Shown: positions 15,533 through 23,944 of the stretch, in pieces
Layout: each line of letters starts with the position of its first letter
Numbering within the stretch: position 1 is the stretch's first letter
DNA from: an uncultured Prevotellaceae bacterium
GTDB taxonomy: Bacteria; Bacteroidota; Bacteroidia; Bacteroidales; Bacteroidaceae
Length of the DNA: 49,009 bases
Reading direction: 5' to 3'
Assembly (NCBI GenBank): GCA_900316315.1
Contig: ONCK01000020.1
Coordinates: 1-49,009 of the forward strand
Made by a program: the position numbers and the translations under genes
Notes under the pieces: model-generated
Told to the model about the DNA's origin: nothing
The model's database searches: none
Seen by the model: the letters and a program-made list of their open reading frames with translations, nothing else

Positions 15533-17962
15533 CTAGATATTTGCGATAGACATGACGTTAGCAAATACACCTGCAGCTGTCACGCTTGCACCGGCGCCGT
15601 AGCCTTGGATCTGCATCGGATATTCCCGATAGCGCTCGGTGGTAAGGAGGATAATATTGTTACTGCCTTCAAGATTATAGAAGGGGTGCTGAGGCCCCAC
15701 TGCCTCCAGCGCGACCTTGGCCTTGCCGTGATCCATGCTGGCCACGAAGCGCCAGCGCTTGTGCTCACGCTCGAGGATCTGGCGACGCTGCTCAAAGTCA
15801 GCATCAAGAGTCTTGACTTTGACCCAAAACTCATCGAGGCTGCCAGACAGGATGTTGTCTGGAACGAAAAGGTGCTTTTCTACATCTTCCTGCTCCAGCT
15901 TGTATCCGGCTTCGCGGGTGAGGATGACAAGTTTGCGGATGACATCCTTACCACTCAGGTCGATGCGTGGGTCCGGCTCGCTATATCCTTGCTCCTTGGC
16001 CCTGCGGATAGTCTCTGAGAAGGGGACGTCAGCAGACAGCTCATTGAATATGAAATTCAGAGTGCCGCTCAGTACAGCCTCAATCCTGAGTATCTTGTCG
16101 CCCGAGTTGAGCAGGTCGTTGATGGTACCTATGATGGGGAGCCCGGCGCCGACGTTGGTCTCAAAGAGGAACTTGACCCCTCGCTTGAGTGCAGTCTGCT
16201 TGAGCTTAAGATAGCTGTCGTAGTCTGAGGAGGCTGCTATCTTGTTGGCGGCTACTACGGAGATGTTACGCTCGAGTAGGTCTTGGTAGATGCCTGCCAC
16301 GTCTTTGCTGGCCGTACAGTCTACAAATACACTATTGAAAATATTCATCCCGATTACCTCGTCTCTTAGCTTGGTCACGTCACTGGCAGGTGCAGTCTTG
16401 AGGTCTTCGCGATAGGTATTGAGGTTGAGGCCATCACGATTGAAGAGCGCGCCATGACTGTTGGCTATGCCGACGACATTGAGCTTGAGTCGCCGCGTCT
16501 TTTTGAGAGTCTCATACTGGGTGCTGATCTGGTCGATGAGCTGTCCGCCCACGGTGCCCACACCACAGATGAAGAGGTTGAGAACCTTGTATTCGGAGAG
16601 GAAGAAGGAGTCATGCAGCACATTGAGTGACTTGCGCAGAAGCGAACTGTTGACGACGAATGAAATGTTGGTCTCGCTGGCGCCTTGGGCACAGGCAATG
16701 ACGCTGATGCCACTGCGGCCGAGAGAGCCAAAGAGCTTTCCGGCAATACCGGGTGTGTGCTTCATATTCTCACCTACGATGGCGATGGTACTCAGTCCGC
16801 GCTCGAGGTGCATAGGAAACATGGCGCCCGTCTCTATCTCCTTGTTAAATTCATCGTCAAGCACTTTGACAGCCTGCTCAGCGTCACTGTCTTTGACACC
16901 GATTGAGGTGGAACTTTCCGAAGAAGCCTGGCTGACCAGGAAAACTGAGATGCCGTGTTCAGCCAGCGCCGTAAAGATGCGTCGGTTAACGCCTATGACG
17001 CCGACCATTGAGAGACCGGAGACCGTGATCAGTGCTGTATCGTTGATAGAACTGATACCCTTGATAGGCTTGCGGTCAGTGTCAATCTTATTCTTTATAA
17101 TGGTGCCGGGATTCTTGGGGTTAAAGGTATTTTTAACCTTGATGGGAATATTCTTAATGCACACGGGGTAAATGGTCGGGGGATAGATGACCTTGGCTCC
17201 GAAGTTGCAAAGCTCCATGGCCTCCACGTAGCTCAGTTCCTCGATGGTATAAGCGTTAGGTATGACCCTCGGGTCTGCAGTCATGAATCCGTCTACGTCG
17301 GTCCAGATCTCCAATACGTCAGCTCCTAGAGCCGCTGCAATGATAGAGGCCGTGTAGTCACTGCCTCCGCGTCCGAGATTGGTGACTTCGCCCGACATGC
17401 GATCAGTACTGATAAATCCGGGCACAACCGTCACCTTGGGCAGCGGATTAAAGGCCTGCTTAACCAACTTGTAGGTGAGCTCGGTATCCAGATAGTGTCT
17501 GTCGTGCTTAAACTTGGTCTTGATAAACTGTCGACTATCCTTCCACTGGGCGCCATCGATCAAGGTGGCTACGATAGGGCTGCTTAGCCTCTCGCCATAG
17601 CTTACGATGGCAGCATAAGTCTTGGCGCTCAAGTCGTGTATCAGGTAAATGCCATAGAGGATGGAGCGCAGCTCTTCAAAGAGCTCGTCGAGCTGAGCGA
17701 GCAGCGCCTTACGCCTTGCGGCGTCTGTGATGATAGCGTCCACCATATCCTGATGGCGCTTGACTATGGCGTAGTATTCGTCCTTGTAGGACTCGTCACC
17801 TTTCAGGGCGAGTTTGGAGGTACTGATGAGCTTGTCTGTAATGCCGCCCAAGGCACTTACTACGACTACGACTTGAGAGTCTTGACTCTCGACGATATGT
17901 TTGAGATTGAGAATGCTGTCTACGGAACCCACAGATGTTCCGCCAAATTTCAATACTTTCAT
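15533..17962 (-). CDS. thrA: Bifunctional aspartokinase / homoserine dehydrogenase
   Basis: 809 aa. N-terminal aspartokinase starts MKVLKFGGTSVGS, with the substrate region NLGRGGSDYTA and FGAKVIYPPTI. Two ACT-type regulatory segments follow (LITVSGLSMVGVIG... and STIAIVGENMKHTPG). Homoserine dehydrogenase begins near residue 465 (LNLFICGVGTVGGQL, NAD(P) fold) with AANKIA and the catalytic EPDPRIDLSGKDV region. It carries out steps 1 and 3 from aspartate to homoserine. The ACT domains suggest allosteric control, by threonine in the family. First gene of the operon, behind a structured leader. Confidence 0.95.
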   Translation of the reverse strand: MKVLKFGGTSVGSVDSILNLKHIVESQDSQVVVVVSALGGITDKLISTSKLALKGDESYKDEYYAIVKRHQDMVDAIITDAARRKALLAQLDELFEELRSILYGIYLIHDLSAKTYAAIVSYGERLSSPIVATLIDGAQWKDSRQFIKTKFKHDRHYLDTELTYKLVKQAFNPLPKVTVVPGFISTDRMSGEVTNLGRGGSDYTASIIAAALGADVLEIWTDVDGFMTADPRVIPNAYTIEELSYVEAMELCNFGAKVIYPPTIYPVCIKNIPIKVKNTFNPKNPGTIIKNKIDTDRKPIKGISSINDTALITVSGLSMVGVIGVNRRIFTALAEHGISVFLVSQASSESSTSIGVKDSDAEQAVKVLDDEFNKEIETGAMFPMHLERGLSTIAIVGENMKHTPGIAGKLFGSLGRSGISVIACAQGASETNISFVVNSSLLRKSLNVLHDSFFLSEYKVLNLFICGVGTVGGQLIDQISTQYETLKKTRRLKLNVVGIANSHGALFNRDGLNLNTYREDLKTAPASDVTKLRDEVIGMNIFNSVFVDCTASKDVAGIYQDLLERNISVVAANKIAASSDYDSYLKLKQTALKRGVKFLFETNVGAGLPIIGTINDLLNSGDKILRIEAVLSGTLNFIFNELSADVPFSETIRRAKEQGYSEPDPRIDLSGKDVIRKLVILTREAGYKLEQEDVEKHLFVPDNILSGSLDEFWVKVKTLDADFEQRRQILEREHKRWRFVASMDHGKAKVALEAVGPQHPFYNLEGSNNIILLTTERYREYPMQIQGYGAGASVTAAGVFANVMSIANI

Positions 17963-18216
17963 TTCCGAAATTGAAGGGGATAGTTAGAAGGGCCTGACTG
18001 GGCCCGAAGAGATAGACTATTGGTTAATATGATGTTGTGATAGGACTTCCTCTGCCGATGACGGCGTGAGAGGAAAACGAACACTCCTGTGTACGTGTGA
18101 AAGAGAAATATTTTACCGAGCCCCTTGGGGCGTGAAACCCATTCGGCGCGCATCATATCGATAGCACAGGCGGTAAAATACTTGAAGAGTGTACATGTCT
18201 ATTTCTTATTTTGTGA
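17963..18216 (-). promoter_or_regulatory. Structured ~250-nt leader of the thr operon
   Basis: Between the predicted start (~18210) and thrA. On the minus strand AAGUAUUUUACCG (18183-18171) can pair with CGGUAAAAUAUUU (18118-18106). GCCCCAAGGGGC (18130-18119) lies just before the second arm, and GGGCC/GGCCC occurs near 17995. One 25-codon ORF (from 18201, MYTLQVFYRLC...) and one 65-codon frame cross it, but neither is Thr-rich. Attenuation or another RNA-based control is likely; the mechanism is not visible. Confidence 0.4.
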
Positions 18217-18248
18217 CAAAAGTAATCAAATTCCCCAATATTTCCAAA
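18217..18248 (-). promoter_or_regulatory. thr operon promoter
   Basis: Minus strand TTTG (18248-18245), 20-nt spacer, TACTTTTG (18224-18217), a full Bacteroidetes consensus. Confidence 0.6.
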
Positions 18249-18443
18249 GTGATGTCGTCTAAAAGACGCTTTTAGCCCATATGACATCATTTGCAATGGT
18301 GGCGTAGGGCTAAAATGCCTTCTGATTGCATGTCAAGCATGACAAAAAAGCCTCACATGCGACCTTAATATGTAGAAATCAGTATTATCACATTCTTTTC
18401 TCTCTGTACGAAAACCGTCATTATTGAACAGACAGCTTTCTGG

Positions 18444-19223
18444 CTAAAGTGGCACTTGCTGAGTTTGGACGTGCTCCTCTACCGTGTCGAGGATGACTTC
18501 GTTGGCCAGACTGTCCATATCGGTCGCCCGCTTCTCGTCAAAGAGGCTCTTCATAATAGGAAATTCACCGCAGACGTCGATGCCCAGCAGATGCTCGTTG
18601 TCGAGGAGCAGCGATACGAACTGCAGCGACTCCTCGAGGGTAATGTCGCCTTGGTCCCAATTGGTGATAACGTACTGGCGACTGAGGACGTCCTTGTCGA
18701 TAGAGAGGTAGATGGCGCCGGTCGTCTGCAGGCGGAGCTTGCCCCGCAGAATGTCGCTGAACTGCTGCTTGCTGATATACTCCACTCTGTTACGGTAAGA
18801 CGGCGGAATCTGGGCGAGCGCATCTTCGGGCATTCCGAGGAGAATTACTTTGCGGAGATAGGGATTGTGGTCAATGACGCTGTTCACCCAGTTGCCACAA
18901 GTGACAATTCCAGGTACCTGAGAGGGCTGCATGTCGGTATGATGGTCGACGAGTAGGAGGGTAAAGGGGGTCTGAATCTTGTCGGTCCACAACCGGGTCA
19001 TATAGTGATAGTCGCCCGAGTCAATGAAGTGAATGCCACGTGCGTCATAGGGGCTGATACGACGGCGGATTTCCTGTTCGGCATCCTGGCTGAGGATACA
19101 TTCTGATCCATGGACATCTGTACAATCGAGATGAATGAAATCGGGATTGTCGGCAAATTTCTCCAGCTCGTAGACTCTGGAGAAATCCATCACCACCACG
19201 GGCGCTTGTTGTATCTTTCGCAT
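18444..19223 (-). CDS. Arginase/agmatinase (ureohydrolase) family protein
   Basis: 259 aa, MRKIQQAPVVVMDFS. The three metal-binding motifs of ureohydrolases are recognisable in shortened form: IDSGDYHYM (the GGDH equivalent), LLVDHHTDM (the DAHxD equivalent) and LSIDKDVLS (the SxDxD equivalent). All six expected Mn ligands seem present. Spacing and overall length are shorter than true arginases (~300 aa), so the substrate may not be arginine or agmatine. It stands alone with ~220 bp on the 3' side before the thr promoter. Confidence 0.7.
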   Translation of the reverse strand: MRKIQQAPVVVMDFSRVYELEKFADNPDFIHLDCTDVHGSECILSQDAEQEIRRRISPYDARGIHFIDSGDYHYMTRLWTDKIQTPFTLLLVDHHTDMQPSQVPGIVTCGNWVNSVIDHNPYLRKVILLGMPEDALAQIPPSYRNRVEYISKQQFSDILRGKLRLQTTGAIYLSIDKDVLSRQYVITNWDQGDITLEESLQFVSLLLDNEHLLGIDVCGEFPIMKSLFDEKRATDMDSLANEVILDTVEEHVQTQQVPL

Positions 19224-19607
19224 TTCTTCAGATCCTTTAATCTTTGTCTTATCTCAACTAAGGGTTAAGCAAAATCTGTGCCTAATCTTGACGGAGCAGC
19301 CATTGCAGGGCAAATCGTCTGAATCATTGTTTGGTAGAGGCGCAGACAATTTCTTTTTGTAAGAAAATGAAAAGAAAGATCCGCTTCCGGGAGCTCACTC
19401 TTTTGTTATATCCTATCGTAGAAGCATGCCAGAGAAGGCCAATACCCGTCTTGCAACAGATATAATTTGAAGTGCATGCGAGAAAAAATGCCGGGCGAAA
19501 AAACAGTCAAGACAGCAGTAAAAAAAAAGAGTAGAGGAGGCATGTTTCCCCTCTTTTTAGTATCTTTGTATTTGTAATATAAATAACTTAAACTAAATAG
19601 GCACATT
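19224..19607. other. Intergenic, 384 bp
   Basis: AT-rich between divergent genes. It contains a poly-A run (19520-19528) with AGAG...CTCT arms and TATCTTTG at 19561-19568, the probable -7 element for the downstream phosphodiesterase. No gene seen. Confidence 0.5.
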
Positions 19608-20375
19608 ATGAAACTAAGATCATTATTGCTGGCAACAGCTATGCTGATGAGTGTTGCCGCTATGGCCGACACAGAGGTTATCGCCCACAGAGGGTATTGG
19701 AAGACTGCCGGATCGGCACAAAACAGTCTTACGTCACTTCGCAAGGCCAATCAGATAGGTTGCTATGGCTCGGAGTGTGATGTCTGGATCAGTACAGACG
19801 GCACTATCTTTGTCAACCACGACCGTAAGTTCAAGGGCGTAGAGATTCAGAAGTCAACAGCCAAGGAGTGCAAGGCCGTGATCCTCGACAACGGCGAGCA
19901 CATGCCGACACTCAAGCAGTACCTCAAGGTCGCCAAGAAGCAGCCTGGTCAGCTCATTATCGAGATTAAGACACACAAGGATCCCGCTCGCCTTACGGCT
20001 TGCATCGACGGCACGCTCAAGCTGGTCAAGAAGGCCAAGATGGAACAAAAGGTGACTTATATCGCTTTCTCCTACGACGCTACGCTTCAACTTATCAAGA
20101 AGGCTCCAAAGGGAACTGAAGTATACTATCTTAATGGCGACAAGAGTCCTCAGGAGCTCAAGGCTATCGGATGCGCTGGCCCTGACTATGAACAGAAGGT
20201 CTTTATGCAGAAGCATCCTGAGTGGTTTGATGAGTTTCATAAACTGGGCATGAAGATCAATGTCTGGACCGTGGATGATCCGCAGGTCATCGAGTACTAT
20301 GTCAAGCGCGGGGCTGACTATATCACAACCAATGTGCCCGAGCTTGTACAGAAGACAATCAAGGACAACAAGTAA
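19608..20375 (+). CDS. Periplasmic glycerophosphodiester phosphodiesterase
   Basis: 255 aa. Signal peptide MKLRSLLLATAMLMSVAAMA. TIM-barrel GDPD signatures: VIAHRGYWKTAGSAQNS (HRG), SECDVWISTDGTIFVNHDRKF (the E-x-D metal pair and catalytic His), LIIEIKTH, and a C-terminal NVWTVDDP. It hydrolyses glycerophosphodiesters to glycerol-3-phosphate plus alcohol, here outside the cytoplasm. Preceded by TATCTTTG and followed by a 13-bp hairpin. Monocistronic. Confidence 0.9.
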   Translation: MKLRSLLLATAMLMSVAAMADTEVIAHRGYWKTAGSAQNSLTSLRKANQIGCYGSECDVWISTDGTIFVNHDRKFKGVEIQKSTAKECKAVILDNGEHMPTLKQYLKVAKKQPGQLIIEIKTHKDPARLTACIDGTLKLVKKAKMEQKVTYIAFSYDATLQLIKKAPKGTEVYYLNGDKSPQELKAIGCAGPDYEQKVFMQKHPEWFDEFHKLGMKINVWTVDDPQVIEYYVKRGADYITTNVPELVQKTIKDNK

Positions 20376-20395
20376 TTGATAATAAATATAGGCGG

Positions 20396-20440
20396 GGGCT
20401 GTCAGCGCAGAGGCGTTGGCGGCCCTTGCTTAATCTTTCT
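20396..20440 (+). terminator. Hairpin terminator after the phosphodiesterase gene
   Basis: GGGCTGTCAGCGC (20396-20408) pairs along 13 positions (with G-U) with GCGTTGGCGGCCC (20413-20425), loop AGAG, followed by a T-rich stretch. Confidence 0.6.
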
Positions 20441-20514
20441 GTCACATCAGGCGGACGACTGAGGCCGGCAAGGCAGGGAAACAGTTTCTTCGAATCCTAT
20501 AATATATATGTATC

Positions 20515-21249
20515 ATGCTTACTACATGTCCTGAATGCGGAGGCCAAATCTCCGATACAGCACCTCGCTGTCCCCATTGCGGATATGAAATCACGCATTG
20601 CCCGGAGTGCGGCGCGATACTGCCTCCTGATGCCAAAGTGTGCCCACAGTGCGGTCATCCGCTGACTGCCCGTGGGACAGCCTCGGCTTCGGTCTCCAAC
20701 GGCATTGCTGGTACGACATGTTCACCCATCAGTCAGACGGCTGTTTTGCCGGTAAAGGCGGGCTTCCGTAAACGCAGCAAATTGGTGATCAGCTTGTTGG
20801 CTGTCCTTCTTGTCGTACTCTTTGCTACCAATCCTGGCAAACGGCAGCATGAGCAGACTGTCAGTCATATTGTCAATACTGCGATAGAGGAAGTTTCCGA
20901 TTCGCTTGGCCAGGGTAATAGCTGGGTCAATCTGGGTGCCAGGTTCTCCAGTAATTTCGTCCAGGAGGTCGTCGGACTCAAGCTCCATGTCAAAAATTAT
21001 CTGATATGTTCGGTCGGTCGTATCACCTACGATGATAGAGACCATATCGTAACCTTCGGCATCGCCGGTCACGTATTTTGCCTCATCAGCAAGGACGATG
21101 TCAAAGGCGTCATGATGCAGTGGGTCAAGGAGCAGCAAGATGATATCAATGACCTAGTGCCCGGTATAATCAAGAATTTTGGCAATATGATCTGGAATAG
21201 TATCATGGGGACCGGAGACAATCAAAGTCAAGGCAGTCAGTCAGAGTAG
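20515..21249 (+). CDS. Zinc-ribbon membrane protein, function unknown
   Basis: 244 aa. Residues 1-50 form two zinc ribbons, CPECGG...CPHCG and CPECGA...CPQCG. After a Ser/Thr-rich linker comes one membrane segment (~85-105, KLVISLLAVLLVVLFATNPG), then a ~130-residue domain resembling DUF4359 (NP...H...ITYDDRDHIVTFGIAG). N-terminal ribbons would be cytoplasmic and the rest periplasmic. The pattern is that of a small sensor or scaffold, but no partner gene is adjacent. Confidence 0.6.
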   Translation: MLTTCPECGGQISDTAPRCPHCGYEITHCPECGAILPPDAKVCPQCGHPLTARGTASASVSNGIAGTTCSPISQTAVLPVKAGFRKRSKLVISLLAVLLVVLFATNPGKRQHEQTVSHIVNTAIEEVSDSLGQGNSWVNLGARFSSNFVQEVVGLKLHVKNYLICSVGRITYDDRDHIVTFGIAGHVFCLISKDDVKGVMMQWVKEQQDDINDLVPGIIKNFGNMIWNSIMGTGDNQSQGSQSE

Positions 21250-21272
21250 CTCGTTGCTTATATATCAGGTAT

Positions 21273-21315
21273 AAGGCCGTAGCTGGTAGATGCCAACTTC
21301 GGCCTTGTATTTTTT
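21273..21315 (+). terminator. Terminator after the zinc-ribbon gene
   Basis: AAGGCCG (21273-21279) / CGGCCTT (21300-21306), then GTATTTTTTAT. Confidence 0.65.
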
Positions 21316-21424
21316 ATACTCGTCTGACTTTCGCAAGAGAGCGGCTTGGGTCCAATAGCGTATCAGCGGAGACGGGCGTATCGCTCAGCCGATTAGGAAG
21401 GTAAGACTTTGTATCTCCGCGGCG

Positions 21425-21710
21425 CCTCTCAGACACTCTTGGAAGCACCTTAGCCTTGTACAGAAAGGCCTTGCCACGGCATCTGAGGCACAGTGCTTTA
21501 CACGGATAGAACGGAAATCCTGTCATCACCCCCCCCTGTAATGCAGCCATTATCAGACTGGACAAACTCAACTCTTTTTTCTCAACTCTGTTGTGCTACC
21601 CCAGTCCGTGCTCGTCACTCAGCCTCTTTTGTGGCGTGCTTTACCAATATCCTACGCGAGGACAGGCATCGTCCGTATACGGCCTTCCTCGTCTAATGCT
21701 CTCCAAGCGA
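21425..21710 (+). repeat. Long degenerate repeat family I, copy A
   Basis: Shares with the reverse complement of 37110-37400 the blocks CTCTCAGACAC, AAGGCCTTGCCACG, and GTGCTTTACCAATATCCTAC followed by GCGAGGA, then GTCCGTATAC...GCCTT and CTAAT...CAAGCG. Confidence 0.7.
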
Positions 21711-21734
21711 AAAAGAGCTTATTATTTTCGAGAT

Positions 21735-21960
21735 ATGCCTCAAATAGATGCCGATGTAGTCATGACAAGTTGACTTGTAAGCGCTACAAGGTCGGATGTA
21801 GTTTAAACTAGGTCGGACTTAGTTTAAACTAGAAGGCGAGTTGTTTTCGCCTGTTAGCCAGTTAGTTATGAGAATGTTAAACGCAAATTTTAATTCATTG
21901 GATTTCAGTGAGTTATATGGATGATTTGAGGGGCTTTTCATCCCTTTGTGTCTGAGAACA
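21735..21960 (+). repeat. Long degenerate repeat family II, copy A
   Basis: GCCGATGTAGTCATGA, then GGTCGGA...TAGTTTAAACTAG twice, AGAAGGCGAGTTGTT, and a matching 3' part. Paralogous to 46725-46935 in the same orientation; a short related piece occurs at 25552-25575. Confidence 0.65.
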
Positions 21961-22341
21961 AGGAGAAGATTTCTACTCAATTTTTTATTATGAAAAATAT
22001 TTGTTCCACTGAACGCTTGATAAGACCGACTCCCCTTATAATATTTGAGCTGATTTTTACGTAAGGACTTCCGGAGAAGAAGGCAGTAGAGCGAAAGCGA
22101 TACCGTTCAAAGACGATGTCGACAGGAGAGACTGTCGGTGAAAGAGGCCTGCGAGGTGTATAGCCGCAGTTTTGGCCGCCAAGCTTGTCGTAGCTGGCTG
22201 CTCAGAGCATCACTGTTATGGATATGTGGGCGCAGACCGATGGAGAAGACAACAGATAAGATACTGGCGACATTCAGCAGACAGCAGGGGATTTTCTGCG
22301 CTCTGTTGATTTTTTTTACCGGGCTAAGGTCTGTCCGGCGG

Positions 22342-23439
22342 TTAGCGTCCGTGTAGGGGATAGTCAGTAAATATAGTTGAAAGATGTTGCTTAAGTACCT
22401 TTGAGATGAGAACTGGAAACGCATAGCGCCCCAACTGGTCTGCAGGTACCCAGATGTAGCCTGTAGCCTGATCTGAGACTGTCTTGTACTGATCACTTGG
22501 CAGGTGTATCAAGTAGAAGTCTGCATGCAGGATGCGGTGGGTCAGTATGTGACGCAGGCCTGCAGCCAGTGGCCGGATGCTTGCTCCATTTATCTGTAGT
22601 AGACGATTTATTCTAGGATGTGACAAGGCTTGACTCGTGTCAGGGCCAGGAGTCTCTATGAGCATCGGTTCATAGAGCCCTTGCCAGATGTCACCTGCCG
22701 GACGGCGGTGTACCATCATTTGCCCGCGGCAGATGATAAAGAAGTAAGATAAGTAGCGGTCCTTGATAGGCGTACGCTTGTTTCGTTTAGGATATTGCTC
22801 TTCCTGGCTCTCGCTATGGGCGAGACACATCTCTTTCAGCGGACACTGCGTGCAATGCGGACTGCGCGGCGTACAGACGGTGGCGCCGAGGTCCATGACA
22901 GCTTGGTTGAAGTCGGCGGGATGGGATCGGTCGAGCAGACTGTCCATCAGTTTGGCATAGGCCTTGTGGCCCGCAGATGTATCCATGGCCTCACTCATCC
23001 GGTATACACGCCCCAGCACTCTGAAGGCATTGCCGTCGAGTGCGGCATAGGGCATACCGTAGGCCATGCTGCATATAGCAGCAGCTGTGTAGTCGCCCAC
23101 TCCCTGGAGAGAGCGAACGCTTTCGTAGGTCTTGGGAAACTCGCCCATGCTGACAATCTGTCTGGCAGCTTCATGCAGATGCCTTGCACGGCTATAGTAG
23201 CCAAGTCCCTGCCAGAGTTGCATGACCTCATCCTCGCTTGCAGCTGCCAGAGACGCTACGTCGGGAAATCGTCTGACAAATTTTAGCCAGTAGTCGCGGC
23301 CTTGCTCGATGCGCGTCTGCTGTAGGATAATCTCCGACAACCATATCTGATAAGGGTCATCGATGTCGCGCCAAGGCAATTGGCGCTTGTGGGAAGCATA
23401 CCAGTCGAGCAGGGATTGAGCAAAGCGTTGATCAGTCAT
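22342..23439 (-). CDS. mutY: A/G-specific adenine glycosylase
   Basis: 365 aa. WLSEIILQQTRIEQ carries the catalytic Glu, the helix-hairpin-helix is LQGVGDYTAAAI and the catalytic Asp lies in AALDGNAFRV. The 4Fe-4S loop has CX6CX2CX5C spacing (VCTPRSPHCTQCPLKEMC). The NUDIX-like C-terminal domain follows from about residue 230 (VHRRPAGDIWQGLYEPM). It removes A opposite 8-oxoG. The 3' end borders repeat island 1. A minus-strand TACTTTTG (23466-23459) lies 20 bp before the start. Confidence 0.93.
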   Translation of the reverse strand: MTDQRFAQSLLDWYASHKRQLPWRDIDDPYQIWLSEIILQQTRIEQGRDYWLKFVRRFPDVASLAAASEDEVMQLWQGLGYYSRARHLHEAARQIVSMGEFPKTYESVRSLQGVGDYTAAAICSMAYGMPYAALDGNAFRVLGRVYRMSEAMDTSAGHKAYAKLMDSLLDRSHPADFNQAVMDLGATVCTPRSPHCTQCPLKEMCLAHSESQEEQYPKRNKRTPIKDRYLSYFFIICRGQMMVHRRPAGDIWQGLYEPMLIETPGPDTSQALSHPRINRLLQINGASIRPLAAGLRHILTHRILHADFYLIHLPSDQYKTVSDQATGYIWVPADQLGRYAFPVLISKVLKQHLSTIFTDYPLHGR

Positions 23440-23506
23440 ATCTCAAGATTAATCGGGACAAAAGTACTAAAATCTCGCCGCTATCTCAAGGGCGAGCTTG
23501 GATGAA

Positions 23507-23546
23507 TCAAAAAAAGGTGACAACAGGTAAGACTCTGTTGCCACCT
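23507..23546 (-). terminator. Terminator of tRNA-Pro
   Basis: Minus-strand AAGGTGGCAACAG (23546-23534) with CTGTTGTCACCTT (23526-23514), one mismatch, followed by a run of T. Confidence 0.75.
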
Positions 23547-23550
23547 TAGG

Positions 23551-23623
23551 TCGGAAAGAGGCGATTCGAACGCCCGACCCCTACGTCCCGAACGTAGTGC
23601 GCTACCAACTGCGCTACTTTCCG
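23551..23623 (-). tRNA. tRNA-Pro (anticodon CGG)
   Basis: 73 nt. Acceptor CGGAAAG pairs with CTTTCCG, discriminator A. D-arm region GCGCAGTTGGTAGCGC. Anticodon stem CTACG/CGTAG with loop TTCGGGA (CGG at the centre). T-arm GGGCG-TTCGAAT-CGCCT. CCA is not encoded. Confidence 0.93.
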
Positions 23624-23712
23624 AAAGCGGTGCAAAGGTACTCTTTTTTTTGGAAATACGAATTATATTGAAGAAAAATCCAGAGAAAACTTGTTAGTAT
23701 TGGAAAATTTAC

Positions 23713-23720
23713 TAATTTTG
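23713..23720 (+). promoter_or_regulatory. -7 element of tRNA-Phe
   Basis: TAATTTTG, 17 bp before the tRNA. Confidence 0.4.
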
Positions 23721-23737
23721 CACCCGCAAACAGCAAT

Positions 23738-23810
23738 GGTGCCTTAGCTCAGCTGGTAGAGCATCGGACTGAAAATCCGTGTGTCCTTGGTTCAACTCCA
23801 AGAGGTACCA
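23738..23810 (+). tRNA. tRNA-Phe (anticodon GAA)
   Basis: 73 nt. Acceptor GGTGCCT/AGGTACC with one G-T pair. D-arm GCTCAGCTGGTAGAGC. Anticodon loop CTGAAAA (GAA); the top anticodon-stem pair is T-T. T-arm CTTGG-TTCAACT-CCAAG. CCA is not encoded. Confidence 0.93.
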
Positions 23811-23827
23811 CTTTTTTTGAGGGGAAG

Positions 23828-23861
23828 AATCTCGTAGGTCGCAAGACTTGCGGGATTTTTT
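23828..23861 (+). terminator. Terminator after tRNA-Phe
   Basis: AATCTCGTAGGTC (23828-23840) pairs at all 13 positions, with G-U, to GACTTGCGGGATT (23845-23857) around a GCAA tetraloop, followed by T6. Confidence 0.75.
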
Positions 23862-23914
23862 GTTACATAGCCTTTTTAATTATAGTCTGCTGCGGATATT
23901 TCAGCCACTTTGAT

Positions 23915-23922
23915 TACTTTTG
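23915..23922 (+). promoter_or_regulatory. -7 element of xseAB
   Basis: TACTTTTG, 22 bp before the xseA start. Confidence 0.4.
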
Positions 23923-23944
23923 CTCTACACAAGCCGAGACACTG

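Larger units (their letters stand above)
21316..22341. other. Gene-poor island 1 with dispersed repeats
   Basis: About 1 kb without a supported gene. It holds repeat A (21425-21710), which is matched in reverse at 37110-37400. It also holds repeat A2 (21735-21960), matched directly at 46725-46935, including twin AGTTTAAACTAG palindromes. A piece at 22135-22165 resembles part of the reverse repeat. Confidence 0.6.

Noticed and set aside
17959-18156. Leader-peptide gene for thrA
   Set aside because: The 65-codon frame is not enriched in Thr or Ile and runs to the thrA start without control-codon runs.
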